A DNA stretch of 64,000 bases from Micractinium sp. NFX-FRZ (GCA_029339195.1 JAPTJF010000256.1:1-64000), one strand, 5' to 3'. Numbered from the stretch's first letter, positions 1-11,323 are shown. Made by a program: numbers and translations. The notes: generated from the letters alone by a model not told the origin.

Positions 1-72
1 ATGCGGCAGAGGAGAGGGGCACAAAGGAGGCTGCGCGACAAATGACAGCACCGCCCCACCTTCCGCAGCACG

Positions 73-116
73 CCCCCCCCCCCCCCCCCCCCTGTGCCCC
101 CCCCCCCCCCCCCCCC
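73..116. repeat. Two C20 homopolymer runs
   Basis: Two runs of exactly 20 C (73-92 and 97-116) separated by TGTG. They lie in an intron of the carrier gene, so its transcript would carry G runs. A third run of exactly 20 C is at 9713-9732. Identical lengths may reflect an assembly or read limit. Confidence 0.9.
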
Positions 117-128
117 GACCCGCCCCAC

Positions 129-1436
129 CTTGATCCGCCCAGCCACGGCGGGGTGGCTCAGCAGCAGGTGCTTGGTGTGGTCGTACACCGGAAGTTGGGA
201 GGCGGTGAGGATGGCGGCACGCACGGTGGTGGGCCCTACTCCTCTGTACAGCCCCGGCAGGCCGCCCTCGTGCCTGCACAGCGACGGGGGCGGGGCGGGG
301 CGGAGACCAAACCACCATGAGCCGCTGGCGGCCGCTGTGCCCAGATAGACACCACCCGCAGGTTGGGCTGCAGCAGCCAGCTGGCTGCCATTTTCCCAAG
401 CGGCCCGCTTCCCATGCGCCCACCCGCCGCCAGCAGCCCCGCTGCCCTGCGCCTTGAGCTCTCTGCCCTCCTTCCAGCTACCCCCCTCAATCCCCTCCCT
501 CCCTCCCTGTGCAGCCCGCTCCATCCGTCCGCCACACACCGGTAGATATGCGCCGCAGTCCGCCAGACGCCAGAGGGGGGAGGCCGCCGCGAGTGCGACA
601 CTATCGCCATCTCCTCATCATGAATGTGCGCCTGCATCCGGACTTTGATCAGATCACTGGGTGTGGCCCCTGCCGCGCCCAGCGCCCCCGCCAGGCCGCC
701 CGCCGCCACCTTCTGCCAGAGCGGCATCTGGGCGGCGGCTGCCTTGGGGGGGTCGCCGCCGCTGCCAGCGGTACTGCTGGTACTGCTGCTGCCGCTGCTG
801 TTCTGGATGAACGTTTTTATGGGCTCATAAGCGCCATACCTGCTGGATCAGGAGTTGTAAGAGTGAAAAGTAGGCTAGTTGCATGGTAGCTGCAGCGTGC
901 ACAGCTTGCTACGTGGTGTGTTCATGCCGGCTGCAAATTGCACGACCCGTGCTTGCCCGCCCCAGAGGGTATTGCAATACAGTCAGGATCTATGACAGTC
1001 AGGAGGATCAAGGCAACGCAGGCGGTGTTGCGTGGCGCGCGATGCCATGCCACTGCACAGGCATAACGATCGTGCCCGCTGCCCGGCAGCCGCATAGCAA
1101 GGCAATGGACACCTCAGCACTCGCCTGATGGTTGAGTATGACGCCTCCCGCAGCATGCTCGGCGTCACCCCCCGCATCAGCCCTCCAATCCCCTCATCGC
1201 GCACAACACCCGCTAACGTGGCCCCCAGCCCAGGTCGCGCTGCCCGCACCACCGCCCCCGCCGCCGCCCCCGCCGCCGTGCCAGCACCACCTGCTGCGCT
1301 GGCGCCGCCTGCTGCTGCTGCTGCGCTGGCTCTGGCTGCTGCCAGCTCATCAAATATTTGCAGCCTGATCTTAGCCATGTCCATTGGGTTGGTAATAGCA
1401 GCAGCCAGCACGCAGGAGGCCCCGCCATAGGCAAAC
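129..1436 (-). CDS. Mitochondrial carrier (SLC25) family protein, partial
   Basis: Member of the mitochondrial solute carrier family, which moves metabolites or protons across the inner mitochondrial membrane; the substrate cannot be told. Three exons are visible: 1436-1125, 839-540 and 273-129. The first carries a carrier signature (NPMDMAKIRLQ) and an Ala-rich loop. The second starts RYGAYEPIK and carries the second signature (TPSDLIKVRMQA). The third reads LPGLYRGVGPTTVRAA followed by a helix. The closest general type is the uncoupling/dicarboxylate carrier group. The first intron has a GC donor (AG then GCGAGT), which is the only choice that keeps phase. The third carrier repeat lies beyond the window start. 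The first coding exon should lie between 1437 and about 2490 but was not identified. Bases 1-128 look like intron with poly-C runs. Confidence 0.85.
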
Positions 1437-2492
1437 CTGCAGACGGCAGGGCGCGGCGCCACGATGCAAGGGGTGTGTGGGTGTGGCTGAGGCCTCTCGC
1501 ACCAGGAGAATGGGCAAGCGGTTGCCGTCAGCAAGAGGAGGTGTTTTGAACAATACAGTATCACATGGCATGCTGCATGGCTGGCGCCAAGGTGGCTGTG
1601 GGTAGTGAGTGCAGGCTGGCAGCGGCAGCGCACCGCTCGCCCGGCAGCGGCTGGCGGTAAGACGTGGCAGCCATGGTGACTTGTAGGGTTGCGGCCGGCC
1701 GGCAGGCACGTTTGCAGGCAGCCTAAATGCCGAAATGAAGCAGATGGGGGCGGTTGTGGGGCACGCAGCCGGCGGGAACCGCGTCCCGCCTCGCCGTTGG
1801 CAGGCCAAGCTTCCAACAAGACAACACGCCTGTGGCGGGTTGTTACAGTCACAATGCGAATTGCAGTGCTGCGAGGATGATTACAGGCGATGGGGAGAGT
1901 GTGGCCAAGCCGTCCAGGTGGCAACAGGTCATGACTACTTGTAGTCATCATGCCAGGCGCCAGCTCACGACATGCAGAGCAGGAGGAGGGCATGCCACCT
2001 TTGCATCTGGGTCTCCAAGCCACTGTGAAATGGTTGGCTGCACTGCCAGGTTTGCAAGCAAGCAAACACATGCTTTACCCGCCGTGCGGTGCTGCCCAGG
2101 GTGCGCATCGGTGGGTGGCAGCAGAGGGTGCCCAGGTGTACATTTGCGTGCAGAGCTGCAGGCATAAGTCTAGCCTCGAGCCCACTCGCACATGACGTCC
2201 TGGCTGCCCCAACAACTTCTTGAACTGGTGTGCCTCCACCATTCGGAGAGCATAGCGGCAGTGCAGCAGCAAGCACCTTGTTGCCACATTGCATGCAGCA
2301 CACTTTGGCAGCTGTGGGGACTGACGGCCCAACGACAAGTGGCATGCCATGTCAAACTCTAAATGCAAGCGGAAAAACTGGGTTGACGACAGGCTACAGT
2401 GTGAACTCTGAATGCACTCTGACAGACGCTGACTTGAAAACTGTGCCTCTCTGCTCGCTTGCCGCCCAAGGGCCAGCCAGCCGCCAGGGGCG
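1437..2492. other. Gene-free stretch upstream of the carrier
   Basis: About 1 kb between the first visible carrier exon and the stop codon of the next minus-strand gene. It must hold the carrier's first exon and promoter and the 3' untranslated region of the membrane protein gene. No open reading frame here resembles a carrier N-terminus convincingly. TTACA (reverse of TGTAA) occurs near 1848. Confidence 0.5.
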
Positions 2493-3418
2493 CTACCGCT
2501 TGCCGCCGCCGCTGCCGCTGCCGCTGGCCCCTCCCGTCTTGGCGGCAGCCTCTTCCTGCAGCTGCACCGCATCAGCTGCCGTCAGGGTGCTGCGCTTGCG
2601 GGCGGCAGGCATGATGCCATCCTTGCGAGATGAGTCGTAGTATGTGTAGTTGATGACGGCGGTGGAAGCGGGCTTCTCATCCTCCGCCTTGCCCGCCGCC
2701 TGCTGTGGCCCCTGCGGACCCCTGCAGCGGGGACGCATCACAGAGCAGGGAGGTCAGGGAGGAGTGGGTGGGTTGGTGCCACAGGCGGGCGAGCAAGCTG
2801 GGCCGTTGCAGCACCATGCACCAACCCCGCGGGCACACCAATGATATGCGCTAGCGAGTGCGTGCAATGCCAGCCACCAGCGCTGCTGGCTCTGCCCCAC
2901 CCACAGGCGCTACCCCCCGCCCCACAGCCGCTGCCCCACAGCCGCTGCGCCTCTGCCCGTTGGGGCATCCCCCGCCGACACTCACTTCTCTCGCCTCTCC
3001 GCCCGCCGTGCCTTCTCCTCCTTCTTCTGAGCCTTGCTCTTCTTCTTGTTGTTTCCCTGCTTGCCCTTGCCCTCGCCCGCCTGCTGGCTGGCAGGGAACT
3101 TGAAAGCGCTGCGCCCGCCGCTGCCCGCCTTGCCGCCCTTGCCGTCGCCGTCCTGCCGGCGGCGCCACCACCAGAAGCCCAGAGCGGCAGCGGCAGCTAC
3201 AGCCAGCAGCCCCAGAGCAGAGCTGCCGGCGGCGCTGTCCGACTGCGCCTTGCTCCGTTTCCTGCAGACGTGAGCAGGCAGGGGAGGACGGTAGGTGTTG
3301 GCGGCGCAGGCGGCAGACACGAGCAGCGGTAGGCGGCGGCAGGCGGCCTGCAGATGTCGGGCTGTCGGCGCCGCCTCTGCCGCCAGCGACACACTCACTT
3401 TTGCTTGGCGGGCGGCAT
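2493..3418 (-). CDS. Small single-pass membrane protein, unknown function
   Basis: Unrecognised protein of 174 residues in three exons: 3418-3399, 3261-2986 and 2721-2493, all with GT-AG introns and consistent phase. Exon 1 encodes only MPPAKQK. One hydrophobic segment (about residues 20-38, ending FWWWRRR) is followed by a long Lys/Gly-rich stretch (KKKSKAQKKEEKARRAERREK-like) and a C-terminal part containing STAVINYTYYDSS. The Trp-Arg border after the hydrophobic segment suggests a single-pass or tail-type membrane protein with a large positively charged domain on one side. It is divergently transcribed from the prolyl hydroxylase gene. No function is assigned. Confidence 0.75.
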
Positions 3419-3797
3419 GCTGCCTCCTTCAGGCGGACCAAACTTCGGCGGAGCTGTACTTCAAGTTGCACGCTGTTGGGGCTCTTCAGGCGCGTTGAGT
3501 ATGCTGGATCGCACAAAGAAGCAATGCAGGGCAACGGCTGGGGAGAAGGAGGCTGCAGGCAACGTTAGGCGGCGTGGAGCGCCTGGCTTTGCTGCTTCAA
3601 AAGTGTACTCGCAGTGTCGGAGCGCGAGGGAGTGTCCCGTGGGGCTGATTTGCCACAACTCAACTCCCATTTTCGCGCCTGCCACGGGGCAGTGCACGTC
3701 TCCCCTCCCGCATGTCGCACTTGCAAGGGCCCCCAAACCCATTATCAGCTAGTTTATAGCGTGCTACTGGCTCCAGGTTTGCCCGATGCACGCGAAA
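3419..3797. promoter_or_regulatory. Shared upstream region of divergent gene pair
   Basis: 379 bases separate the start codons of the membrane protein (minus) and the prolyl hydroxylase (plus). No clear TATA box is seen. It is presumably a bidirectional promoter. Confidence 0.4.
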
Positions 3798-6700
3798 ATG
3801 GCGCCCGTGTTCTCCTTGCTCTCACTTCTGGCGCTCGCCAGCACAGGTGAGGTGCCCGGGGGGGCGATACCGTGCCATGATAAGTGCTCAACGACGGTGC
3901 GGGCAGCGCTTGAAATGTGCGGAATGGAGGTATGACCCATCGCCGCCGCTGCCTCCTGCCCGCAGTCGCCGCCGTAGCACCGCCAGTGGAGCCCCACCCC
4001 TGGTTTGAGCCGGTATCTTGGAAGCCTCGGTCGTTTGTGGCGCACAGCTTTGCAACCAAGGTGAGAGGGAGGGCAGGAAGGCGGGTGCCACAGCGCAGGC
4101 GGAGCAGTGGAACCGGGGCCCGGCAGTCGGGCCGGCGCTGCTACCAATGGACTGCAAAGGGCTGCCTGCCACTTTGTGCGCCCTTCACGACAGCTCATTC
4201 GGGAACGCTTCGTCCCTGCAGGAGGAGACGGATCACATCATTGGCATTGCACAACCTCAAGTGAGGGCGGGGTGGGCCAGGGGGCCAGGGTCCCAGGATA
4301 CCTTTGTCTGGGAACGAACAGCGCTGGGGAGCGGCACGCAGGGCAGTTGCCAGGAAACACGCGCGCTCTTGCTCTTCCCCGCCCGGGCTGGAAGCCCCAA
4401 CATACAGTGCATTGCATGCGTATCACTGTGCTGCCCAGCCTTTGTGCGCACATGTGGGCCGCAGCGTCGGCGCCTGCTTTTGTGCCTGGTGCTGACCTGC
4501 GCCCCTCCCGCCCTCCCCCATTACCACCGGCAGCTGCGGCGGAGCACTGTGGTGGGCTCGGGCGGCGAGAGCGTGATTGACAACTACCGCACCTCCTATG
4601 GCATGTTTATCAAGTGAGCCCACCTTTTTCAGAGGGGAAACAATTCGAGAACAGCCAAAGTGGCGTCTCCACGAGGCCTGCAGAGGCGCCTGGCCAGGGT
4701 GGAGTGGGGTGGGCGCCCTTTGCGCCCCGTGCCAGCGCTGCTCCCTCCCCACGCTCCTCACAAACCTGGCCTGCCTGCCCTCGCTTGGCTGGCACGATCA
4801 AGGTGACGCCACCATCCGCATTGCAAGCGGTGCCCGCTGCTGGCCCTGCTTCTGCCCTTCACCTCCCTCCCCCTCCTTCCTCCCCACACTCCCCCAGGCG
4901 TCACTACGACGACGTCATCACCCGCATTGAGCAGCGGGTGGCTGCCTGGACCAAGTTCAACGTGAGCCACCAGGAGGACATCCAGGTGCGCCACGTCAGC
5001 ACGTGCTGTGCCTGCTCAGCTCCCTGCTAGGGCTGCCCCGCCTGGCTGGCCTGCCTGGGTTGTGTGGGCGCCACGTGTGCTGCTGGCCAGCCCGGCTGGC
5101 CGGGGCTGCCAGGTGTGCGCCGCTGGCTGCGCTCCCGCCCGCCTTCCCGACCGCCTGTCTAACTACCTGCCCTACCCGACTGCCTGTCAACCCCATCGAC
5201 GCCCACCTACACGTCCATCACCTTACACCTTGCTTGTACACCTTGCCTGTGGCAGGTGCCGCGGTGCGCCTACAGCCAGCAGCACAAGGTGCACTTTGAA
5301 GTATTGGACGACGAGCGCCCCCTGTGCCCTCCCCCGTACTGCCCGCAGGTACTGCGGTACGGCTACAACCAGCAGTACAAGGCGCACTTTGACTCGCTGG
5401 ACGACGACTCGCCCCGCACCGCCACCGTACTGATCTACCTTAGTGATGTGGAGGAGGGAGGGGAGACCACGTTCCCTAACAGCGAGTGGGTGGACCCTTC
5501 CTTGGGAGACAAGCTGGGCCCCTGGTCTGAGTGCGCAAAGGTGTGTGTGCTTTTAGTGTGCATAGCTGTGGGTTTTGAGTGTGAGTGTTTGTTGCTTGCT
5601 GGGCGGATGCATGGGGCGCTGTCATGGGAGGGAGGCTGGGCCCGGCGGTACACCTGCGCCAAGGCGTGTGTTTGACCGTGTGCGTTTGTTGTGTGGCAGT
5701 GGGTTGGGGGTGGAAAGAATGACGCCCTGATGACTGTGCCAAGGCATGCAAGCGTGGTTGCGCTCCTGCTGGGTTTGCAGGTGTGTGCATCACCCGTGTG
5801 GGCGCGCTTCTGCTGGGTAGGAAGGTGCGCCGGTGTGTGTGTGGGAGTATGCCGGGACGCACACCCCCCACGGAACCCGCACTGCCACTTCTCACGTGCC
5901 CATGCTCCTTCTCACCCACCCCGCAGGGCAACGTGGCGATGAAGCCCAAGCGGGGCGACGCCATTGTCTTCCACTCGGTGAACCCGGATGGCCGCACGCA
6001 CGACCAGCACGCGCTCCACACCGCCTGCCCCGTCATCACCGGCATCAAGTATGTCGGTAAGCTTGATGGATGGATGGCTGGATGGCCCAGTTATCTGCTC
6101 AAATGCACCCAGATGACGTGGTTTGCTTGTGCTGATCTGGGTTGCTTCAGTGGCTTGCTTTGACCCACCAGGCATAGGGCTGGCGTGTGATACATCCGGC
6201 ATCATGCCAGTCTCCTGGACCCACCTGCACCCCGCCATCTCACCTCCCTCTGGCCCTCCCTTACCACACTGGTGCCTTCAACCAGACGGCATCCCCACGC
6301 CGCCCCGCCCCCCTCCGCCCTCCCTCCCCCTGTGTGCAGCCATATTTTGGATCCACACCCTGCCCTTCTCCCCACTTTGCCCCGCTGCCCCTCCTCCATG
6401 TGTGCAGCCGGCTTTGGATCCACCGGCACACTGCCCCTTCTCCCTGGCCCCCTCTCTGCTCTCCCTCCTCCTCCATGCCTGCAGCCATTTTTTGGATCCA
6501 CACCCTGCCCTTCCGTCCCACCTTGCCCCACGCCCCTCCTCCATGCCTGCAGCCATTTTCTGGATCCACACCCTGCCCTTCCGCCCCGAGCAGCTGGCCG
6601 ACCCCCAGCCCGACGAGGCACCGTTGGAGCCAGAGGAGTGCGTGGATGCCGACCCCAGCTGCGAGAACTGGGCGGCCAAGGGGGAGTGCAAGTCCAACCC

Positions 6701-7365
6701 GGGTAAGGCCAGTAAGGAACAGTACTGCACATGGGGTGCGTGCTTGGCCCGTCACAACTGCACCCCCAAGGCACGCCAGCAACAGCGGGGCTCCCCTCTT
6801 TCCGCGCCCATCCCTGCGGGCCCGCAGGCCCGCTAGAATGCCGCTGACGCGCCAAGTGATGCCTTACATAATGGTTTCCATCCCCACTCCCGATAGGGTT
6901 CATGCGCGGGGCGGCCACCACCCTGGGGACGTGCCGGAAGGCGTGCGGCGACTGCACGGTGCGCGGGGGGCACACGTTCGTTGCCTTGGGTGACTGTTCT
7001 GGTTAGTGTTGCAACCAACCTGCTTGTCTTTGGTGTGCACACCCGGGGAGGGGTTTTCGCGGACACAAGGAAGGAGTTTCAAGGCAGCGCGGGCAGCGTG
7101 CCGTGCCACGGCCAGGCAGGCGGGCGCCTGCCACCCTGGTGGGCCTGCCAGACCATTGGCCCCCTCGCCTTCCCCGCAGCAGTGCACCCAGAGCCAGGCA
7201 TTGCGTGCCCCATGCCCAACAGCTCCGCCTGTGCGCCCGCTGCCCCGCTCTGCTCCCGCTGCTGCCCCCGCCCTGCAGGTGTGCGAACCCGGGGACGAGG
7301 TGTGCCGCCGCGAGAACCGCGTGCGTGCCGGCTTCCTTCCCATTCACGACACCGACTTCTTCTGA
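3798..7365 (+). CDS. Prolyl 4-hydroxylase with C-terminal ShK domain
   Basis: Fe(II)/2-oxoglutarate dioxygenase that hydroxylates proline in secreted proteins; in green algae the usual targets are cell-wall glycoproteins. Ten exons: 3798-3846, 3966-4060, 4222-4260, 4534-4613, 4898-4985, 5349-5540, 5927-6056, 6553-6702, 6897-6958, 7279-7365, giving 323 residues. The N-terminus [15 protein letters not shown] is a signal peptide. Metal ligands are His130 and Asp132 (YKAHFD) and His212 (HTACPV); Lys222 (GIK) should bind 2-oxoglutarate. Residues about 240-290 form a six-cysteine ShK module (ECVDADPSC ... KACGDC). An ATG four codons upstream (3786) is also in frame. Introns before exons 6 and 8 contain degenerate copies of those exons. 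TGTAA at 7748-7752 is a likely poly(A) signal. Confidence 0.93.
5256..5441 (+). repeat. 93-base tandem duplication of the prolyl hydroxylase iron-site exon
   Basis: The 93 bases upstream of exon 6 (5256-5348) repeat the first 93 bases of the exon (5349-5441). By eye 51 of the first 69 bases match. The upstream copy follows its own AG (5254-5255) and is open in the exon's frame for 31 codons. It would read [17 protein letters not shown] against [16 protein letters not shown], so the ligand Asp becomes Glu. Confidence 0.85.
6337..6590 (+). repeat. Ladder of four acceptor/exon-start copies (exon 8)
   Basis: The start of exon 8 with its acceptor occurs four times, with exon-like sequence starting at 6340, 6408, 6485 and 6553 (spacing 68, 77, 68). 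Each follows TGTGCAG or CTGCAG and continues with close versions of TTTTGGATCCACACCCTGCC. Only the fourth leads into the conserved reading frame. The others are presumed decayed copies. Confidence 0.85.
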
Positions 7366-8925
7366 GCTAGCCGACGGTCTCCAGTCATCATCGCTAATTC
7401 CAGGCCAGACCGCCCCTTCACTGCTCAGCCTTCCATATCATATCGTCTGTGCCAGCCTGGCGGGGACGGACTTGGATCCATGGACCTATCAGCCTTGGAC
7501 TCCCCCTTCTCCCAGGCAGCGCGAGCCTGGGGCCATCGTGCCACCCATGTTTCCAGCAATCATGCGCCCCTGCCGAACCGCCGTGCTCCTTCCCCACACG
7601 CTGTGGCGCCTCACTGGGCACACACTGCCCGCATGCTCGATATACAAATGCACTTGCCCCCTTGCCCCTCCTCTCCTCCCAAACTGCCACACCTACGTAC
7701 CCCTGTGCCCTCTTAATGTGCTGTTTGCGTAGCTCTCGATACCCATGTGTAACGGTATGCTTCAATGGGCTGCCACGAGGCACCTCGCAGGCCTGCACAC
7801 ATGCACAAGCTGCACTGGCTATGCCTGGCCCAGCCCATGCGCACCCCCGCCCTCCCCATTCCCAGGGAGTGCACAAGCTGCACTGGCCAGGAGCATGTGG
7901 CGTAGCCTGAGAAGCAGGAGCAGCAGGAGCAGGGGGGTGGCCCGCATCGTTAGTAACGGTGCTGGCCTGCAAACCGCCCGCCTGCCTGCCTGCTGCCCCC
8001 GCCTGCTGCGCGGCGCCTTGGACACATGCTTCTCGCTCAGTGCTGCCGCCGCCGCTGCTCGTGTTTCAGAACACTTTGCTCTTCCTGCCGGCAAACCGCT
8101 CTTGGTGTCTCCCACGGATGTTCTGTCTGGGCAGCCAGCTGTCTGTGAAAGTGGCGCTGCCGTCTGCAGGCACGCGGCCTCCCGCCCGCCCGTGCGCTCA
8201 CTTGCAAGCGCTCGTGGGCTCTGGCAATCCCGTGGTGCATCCGGCTGAGGATGTTAATGCCGTCAAGTGCTGAGGATGTTAATGCCGTCCGGCTGAGGAT
8301 GTCTAAATGTACATCAACTGCTGAGCAGCTGCCGAGAGGTTGATGACATCAGCTGCTGAGCAAGTTTGCTAAACGATGCGAGCACTACGGTGACGTTCAG
8401 GAGTGCAGGGGCAGCCAGGGATGCAGTGCAGGTGACAGTTTGGCAGACTGTCGGGTTGTCTGGATGTGGCCATGATGGGCGCACAGGGTGGGTGACACGT
8501 GGAGATGGGTGGGGGGAGGGGGTGACGGGGGAGTCGTGAGTGAGCCAGGGAGGAGGCAACAGCAGGACGAGTCAGGGCATGGCACGGCGATCGGTGATGT
8601 GGCGGGAGAAGGCAGCAGGGGAAGGGTGGGAAGGTTGACATGGAGGTGGGGGGGAGGGGTGGGCGTTGGCAGGGCGAGGGCACAGGTGGATGAAATGATC
8701 AGTGAAGAGAAGAGAGAGAATCAGGAAGTGAAGTGTGAGCAGTGGAAAGTGGGATGATGCGGGGCAGGGGAATGATGCGGGGCAGGGGGATGATGCGCGG
8801 CAGGGGGGTGGTGCAGAGTGAGGGGATGGAACAGATGCCGGCAGGCGCAACGTTCGACAATCTCGGCTGTAGGTCAGAAGCGTGGCGAGGGTGCGGGATT
8901 CTAGCGCCAGCCTGGCATTGCTGCC
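7366..8925. other. Intergenic region between convergent genes, with minisatellites
   Basis: The 3' untranslated regions of two convergent genes and low-complexity DNA. A repeat of about 24 bases (GCTGAGGATGTTAATGCCGT) occurs three times at 8244-8306. An 18-base unit (ATGATGCGGGGCAGGGG) occurs four times at 8754-8825. Open frames here are G/P-rich or poly-Leu runs and do not look coding. Confidence 0.6.
7748..7752 (+). terminator. Probable poly(A) signal TGTAA
   Basis: TGTAA lies about 380 bases after the stop of the prolyl hydroxylase gene and matches the chlorophyte poly(A) signal. Confidence 0.5.
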
Positions 8926-10539
8926 TCACGCCCCTGCCGCCGACAGCCTGCACAGCAGCCATGCATTGGCATATATATACCAGGCAACCACAGCACGCAC
9001 AGCAGCATGGCCCGCGGTGCCCCCCAGCAGGCGCTGCAGCGCGCAATCACCGGCTGCTGCTGCCCGGCTGGCCGCTTGGCCCAGCCTCTGCAGCATGCTG
9101 CTGCGGCCTCTGCTGCTGCTCAGGCTGCTGTGGTCAGCCTCGGAGTGCTCCACCGGCTGCCAGCTCCAAGCTGAGAGCAGCAGGGGTGCCAGCAGCCCAA
9201 CGGCTAGGTGCAGCCAGGAGACGGTGGCGTGGCACAGAGGCTGGCCTGCAGCAGGGGCCAGGGGCGGGCACTTCACACCGGTCAAGCCTATTCAGTGCGA
9301 GGGCGGCATGCCTCCCCTGCAGCCTGGCTGATCTGGCCTGGTCTTCTTCGAAGCACGGCATGTCAGTGACCCCCCTCGGTTGCAGGCACCCACCTGCCAG
9401 CGGCGCCTGTGGAATCTGCCCTGCCACTGGCTGCACCGCCGCCAGCGGCAGGAGCACCCGGTCCAGCAGTGCAGCGGCTGCGGCCTGGCGCTGTTCTGCC
9501 AGGGGCCCGTTCAGGATGGGGGTGGAGCAGTAGTCGCGCATGTTTGCCGTGAGGGCAATCACGCCAGCATGCACGGCCAGGGTGGCGGTCGGCGGCAGCA
9601 GCACAAACATGCTCCACAGGGCCCGTGGCAGGACGCGCATGCCTGCGTGGCGGAGGGTGGGGAATGGTGCCACACCCCGATCTGTGGTGGTGGTGTGCTG
9701 GGCGGTTCGGTGCCCCCCCCCCCCCCCCCCCCATGCACTGCATTGCACCGCACCCGCACTGCTCCCGCAATGAAATGCAACCTTCGTGACGACGGAACCA
9801 AAGCATGCGCCGCAGCGTACCTGCAGCGACGCGCAGGAGGTCCAGTGCCACCCGCAGTACGCCTGTGCCGGGCGGGCGTTCCATTACCATGGCTGATCCC
9901 ACCCCCACGTGGCGTTGGCTGGGTGCTATCGCCAGTTCTACGAGCACCCAGGCCGGCAGCAGCCACGACCTGCACGGGGGAGGCGGGGTGTGGATGCCGG
10001 CCATTGGAGCAGGTGGCGGTACAGCTGCAGCAGCGGGAGAGAGATGGAGCGGTACGGGGCAGGCACGGGCTGCGGGGGCGAGGCCTTGCAGCAGGCAGCG
10101 AGGTGTTCGAGACTGGTGCTGCGGCACAGGCTGTTACACACCTGTGCTGCCAGTGAGCCTTCGGGTGGCGCACCATCAACAGGAAGCCAGCGAGGCACAT
10201 GAGGAAGACGGTGGCAGGTGCCAGGAAGATGGGCAGGGGGAGGCTGCCCTGGCCCTTGTGCCACTGCACAAGGACAACCACCGCCTGCCCCGCCGCCATG
10301 CATGCCTGGGCCGCCTTGTCCATCCTGGGAGACGGCTGGTGCCGCCGCTGCTGCCGGCGCCGCCGGCGGCGAGTGGGTCGGGGAACCCCGCCGCCGGTGC
10401 CGCCGGTACTGCCGCCGGTGCCGCTGCTGCCGCCACTACCAGTGACACTCGCTTGCGCGGCCGGCCGGGCCGTGCTGAGAAACGCGACTGCCACGGACCT
10501 CAGGGCTGCGCCTCCCTCCTTGCACAGGCCGGCACCCAT
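8926..10539 (-). CDS. Multi-pass membrane protein, unknown function
   Basis: Unrecognised protein of about 371 residues in four exons: 10539-10142, 9969-9821, 9642-9394 and 9245-8926, with consistent phases. It starts at an ATG in good context (GCCATGG); an in-frame start at 10734 or an upstream exon cannot be excluded. The N-terminal 85 residues are Gly/Ser-rich with a run of six Arg. Predicted membrane segments lie around LPLPIFLAPATVFLMCLAGF, SWLLPAWVLVELAIA, MFVLLPPTATLAVHAGVIAL, WLHLAVGLLAPLLLSAW and a C-terminal AWYIYANAWLLC. A C20 run sits in the third intron. A degenerate copy of the first exon's membrane segment lies upstream at 11146-11323. No function is assigned. Confidence 0.65.
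9713..9732. repeat. C20 homopolymer run
   Basis: Run of exactly 20 C within an intron of the multi-pass membrane protein gene; it reads as G20 on the transcribed strand. Confidence 0.9.
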
Positions 10540-11145
10540 GGCGAGAAAGCGAGTGGGCCAGAGCAGGGGTAGTACTGTCCCGCCGTCTCTTGTCTCGGGG
10601 GTGGTCTTCCTGTAGGACGCACTGCCTCCTGAAACGGAGTGAGTAGAGAAACAAGTACTCTGCACGAGGATCCCAGCCTGGACTGTAGTGGCAGCTTCAC
10701 ACCTGTGGGTGCCTGTCGGCCAGCGTCCTGCCACGCCGAGCCACTAGCCCACGGGCAGCCAGCGAACTGTGCGTTCAAGCCAATGCATGTTTCGCGTGAC
10801 TAAAAATGCGAGTGTTGCAGCTGCAAGGTTGAAGATGCCCCCTGGCGGGCGGCAGAACCCTGGAGGCGGCGGCAGTCACGCTGTCGGCGCACGCGCGCAG
10901 TGGTCTGATGTCTTGGCTGAGGGTCTAGCGGTACCACTGATGAAGTCTAGCGGCGAGCACTCATGAAGCCGCCGCTCCATGCATCAGCAGCGCAGGAACA
11001 GCGGCAGGGCAGTGCTGCTGCTATGCACGGGAGGAGGGAGCCGCTGCAGAGGAAGTATGGCTGGCAGAAGCGATGCCCCCACCGCCGGTACGGCTGGACT
11101 GGTTACGCATACGCGAGATAGGAGCGGGGGTACTGTCCTGCACAC
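10540..11145. other. Upstream region of membrane protein gene
   Basis: About 600 bases with no recognisable exon. It should contain the promoter and 5' untranslated region of the multi-pass membrane protein gene. The missing downstream exons of the neighbouring duplicate copy were looked for here and not found. Confidence 0.4.
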
Positions 11146-11323
11146 CTGCGCCACCAGTAGCTTTTCGGCCGCCACAGCATGAACAGCAGGATGGCTACAG
11201 CCATTAGCAAGACGGTGACGTGTGCCAGGAAGAGCGGCAAGAGGCTGCTGCCTCCCCCTTGCGCCACTGTGTGAGGACAGTGAGCAGCTGCCCACACATT
11301 GCCGAGCTGCTATGTCCATGCGT
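11146..11323 (-). pseudogene. Frameshifted copy of the membrane protein's first exon
   Basis: The minus strand encodes, in three successive frames, RMDIAARQC, QLLTVLTQWRKG and LLPLFLAHVTVLLMAVAILL...SYWWRR. These parallel the intact gene's RMDKAAQAC, AVVVLVQWHKG and LPIFLAPATVFLMCLAGFLL...AHWQHR. Even the donor is kept (AG then GTGTGC). Two frame changes break it and no following exon is found, so it is read as a tandem duplication remnant of the gene at 8926-10539. Confidence 0.75.

Noticed and set aside
7819..8115. Minus-strand frame with a poly-Leu run resembling a signal peptide
   Set aside because: It comes from a CTC/CTG repeat in a 3' region with no family match or exon structure.
8960..8985. 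TATATATA stretch as a promoter
   Set aside because: It lies inside the last coding exon of the membrane protein gene (VAWYIYANAW).
9380..10572. Two plus-strand frames of about 255 codons
   Set aside because: They are antisense to the multi-pass membrane protein gene, which has consistent intron phases and membrane segments.
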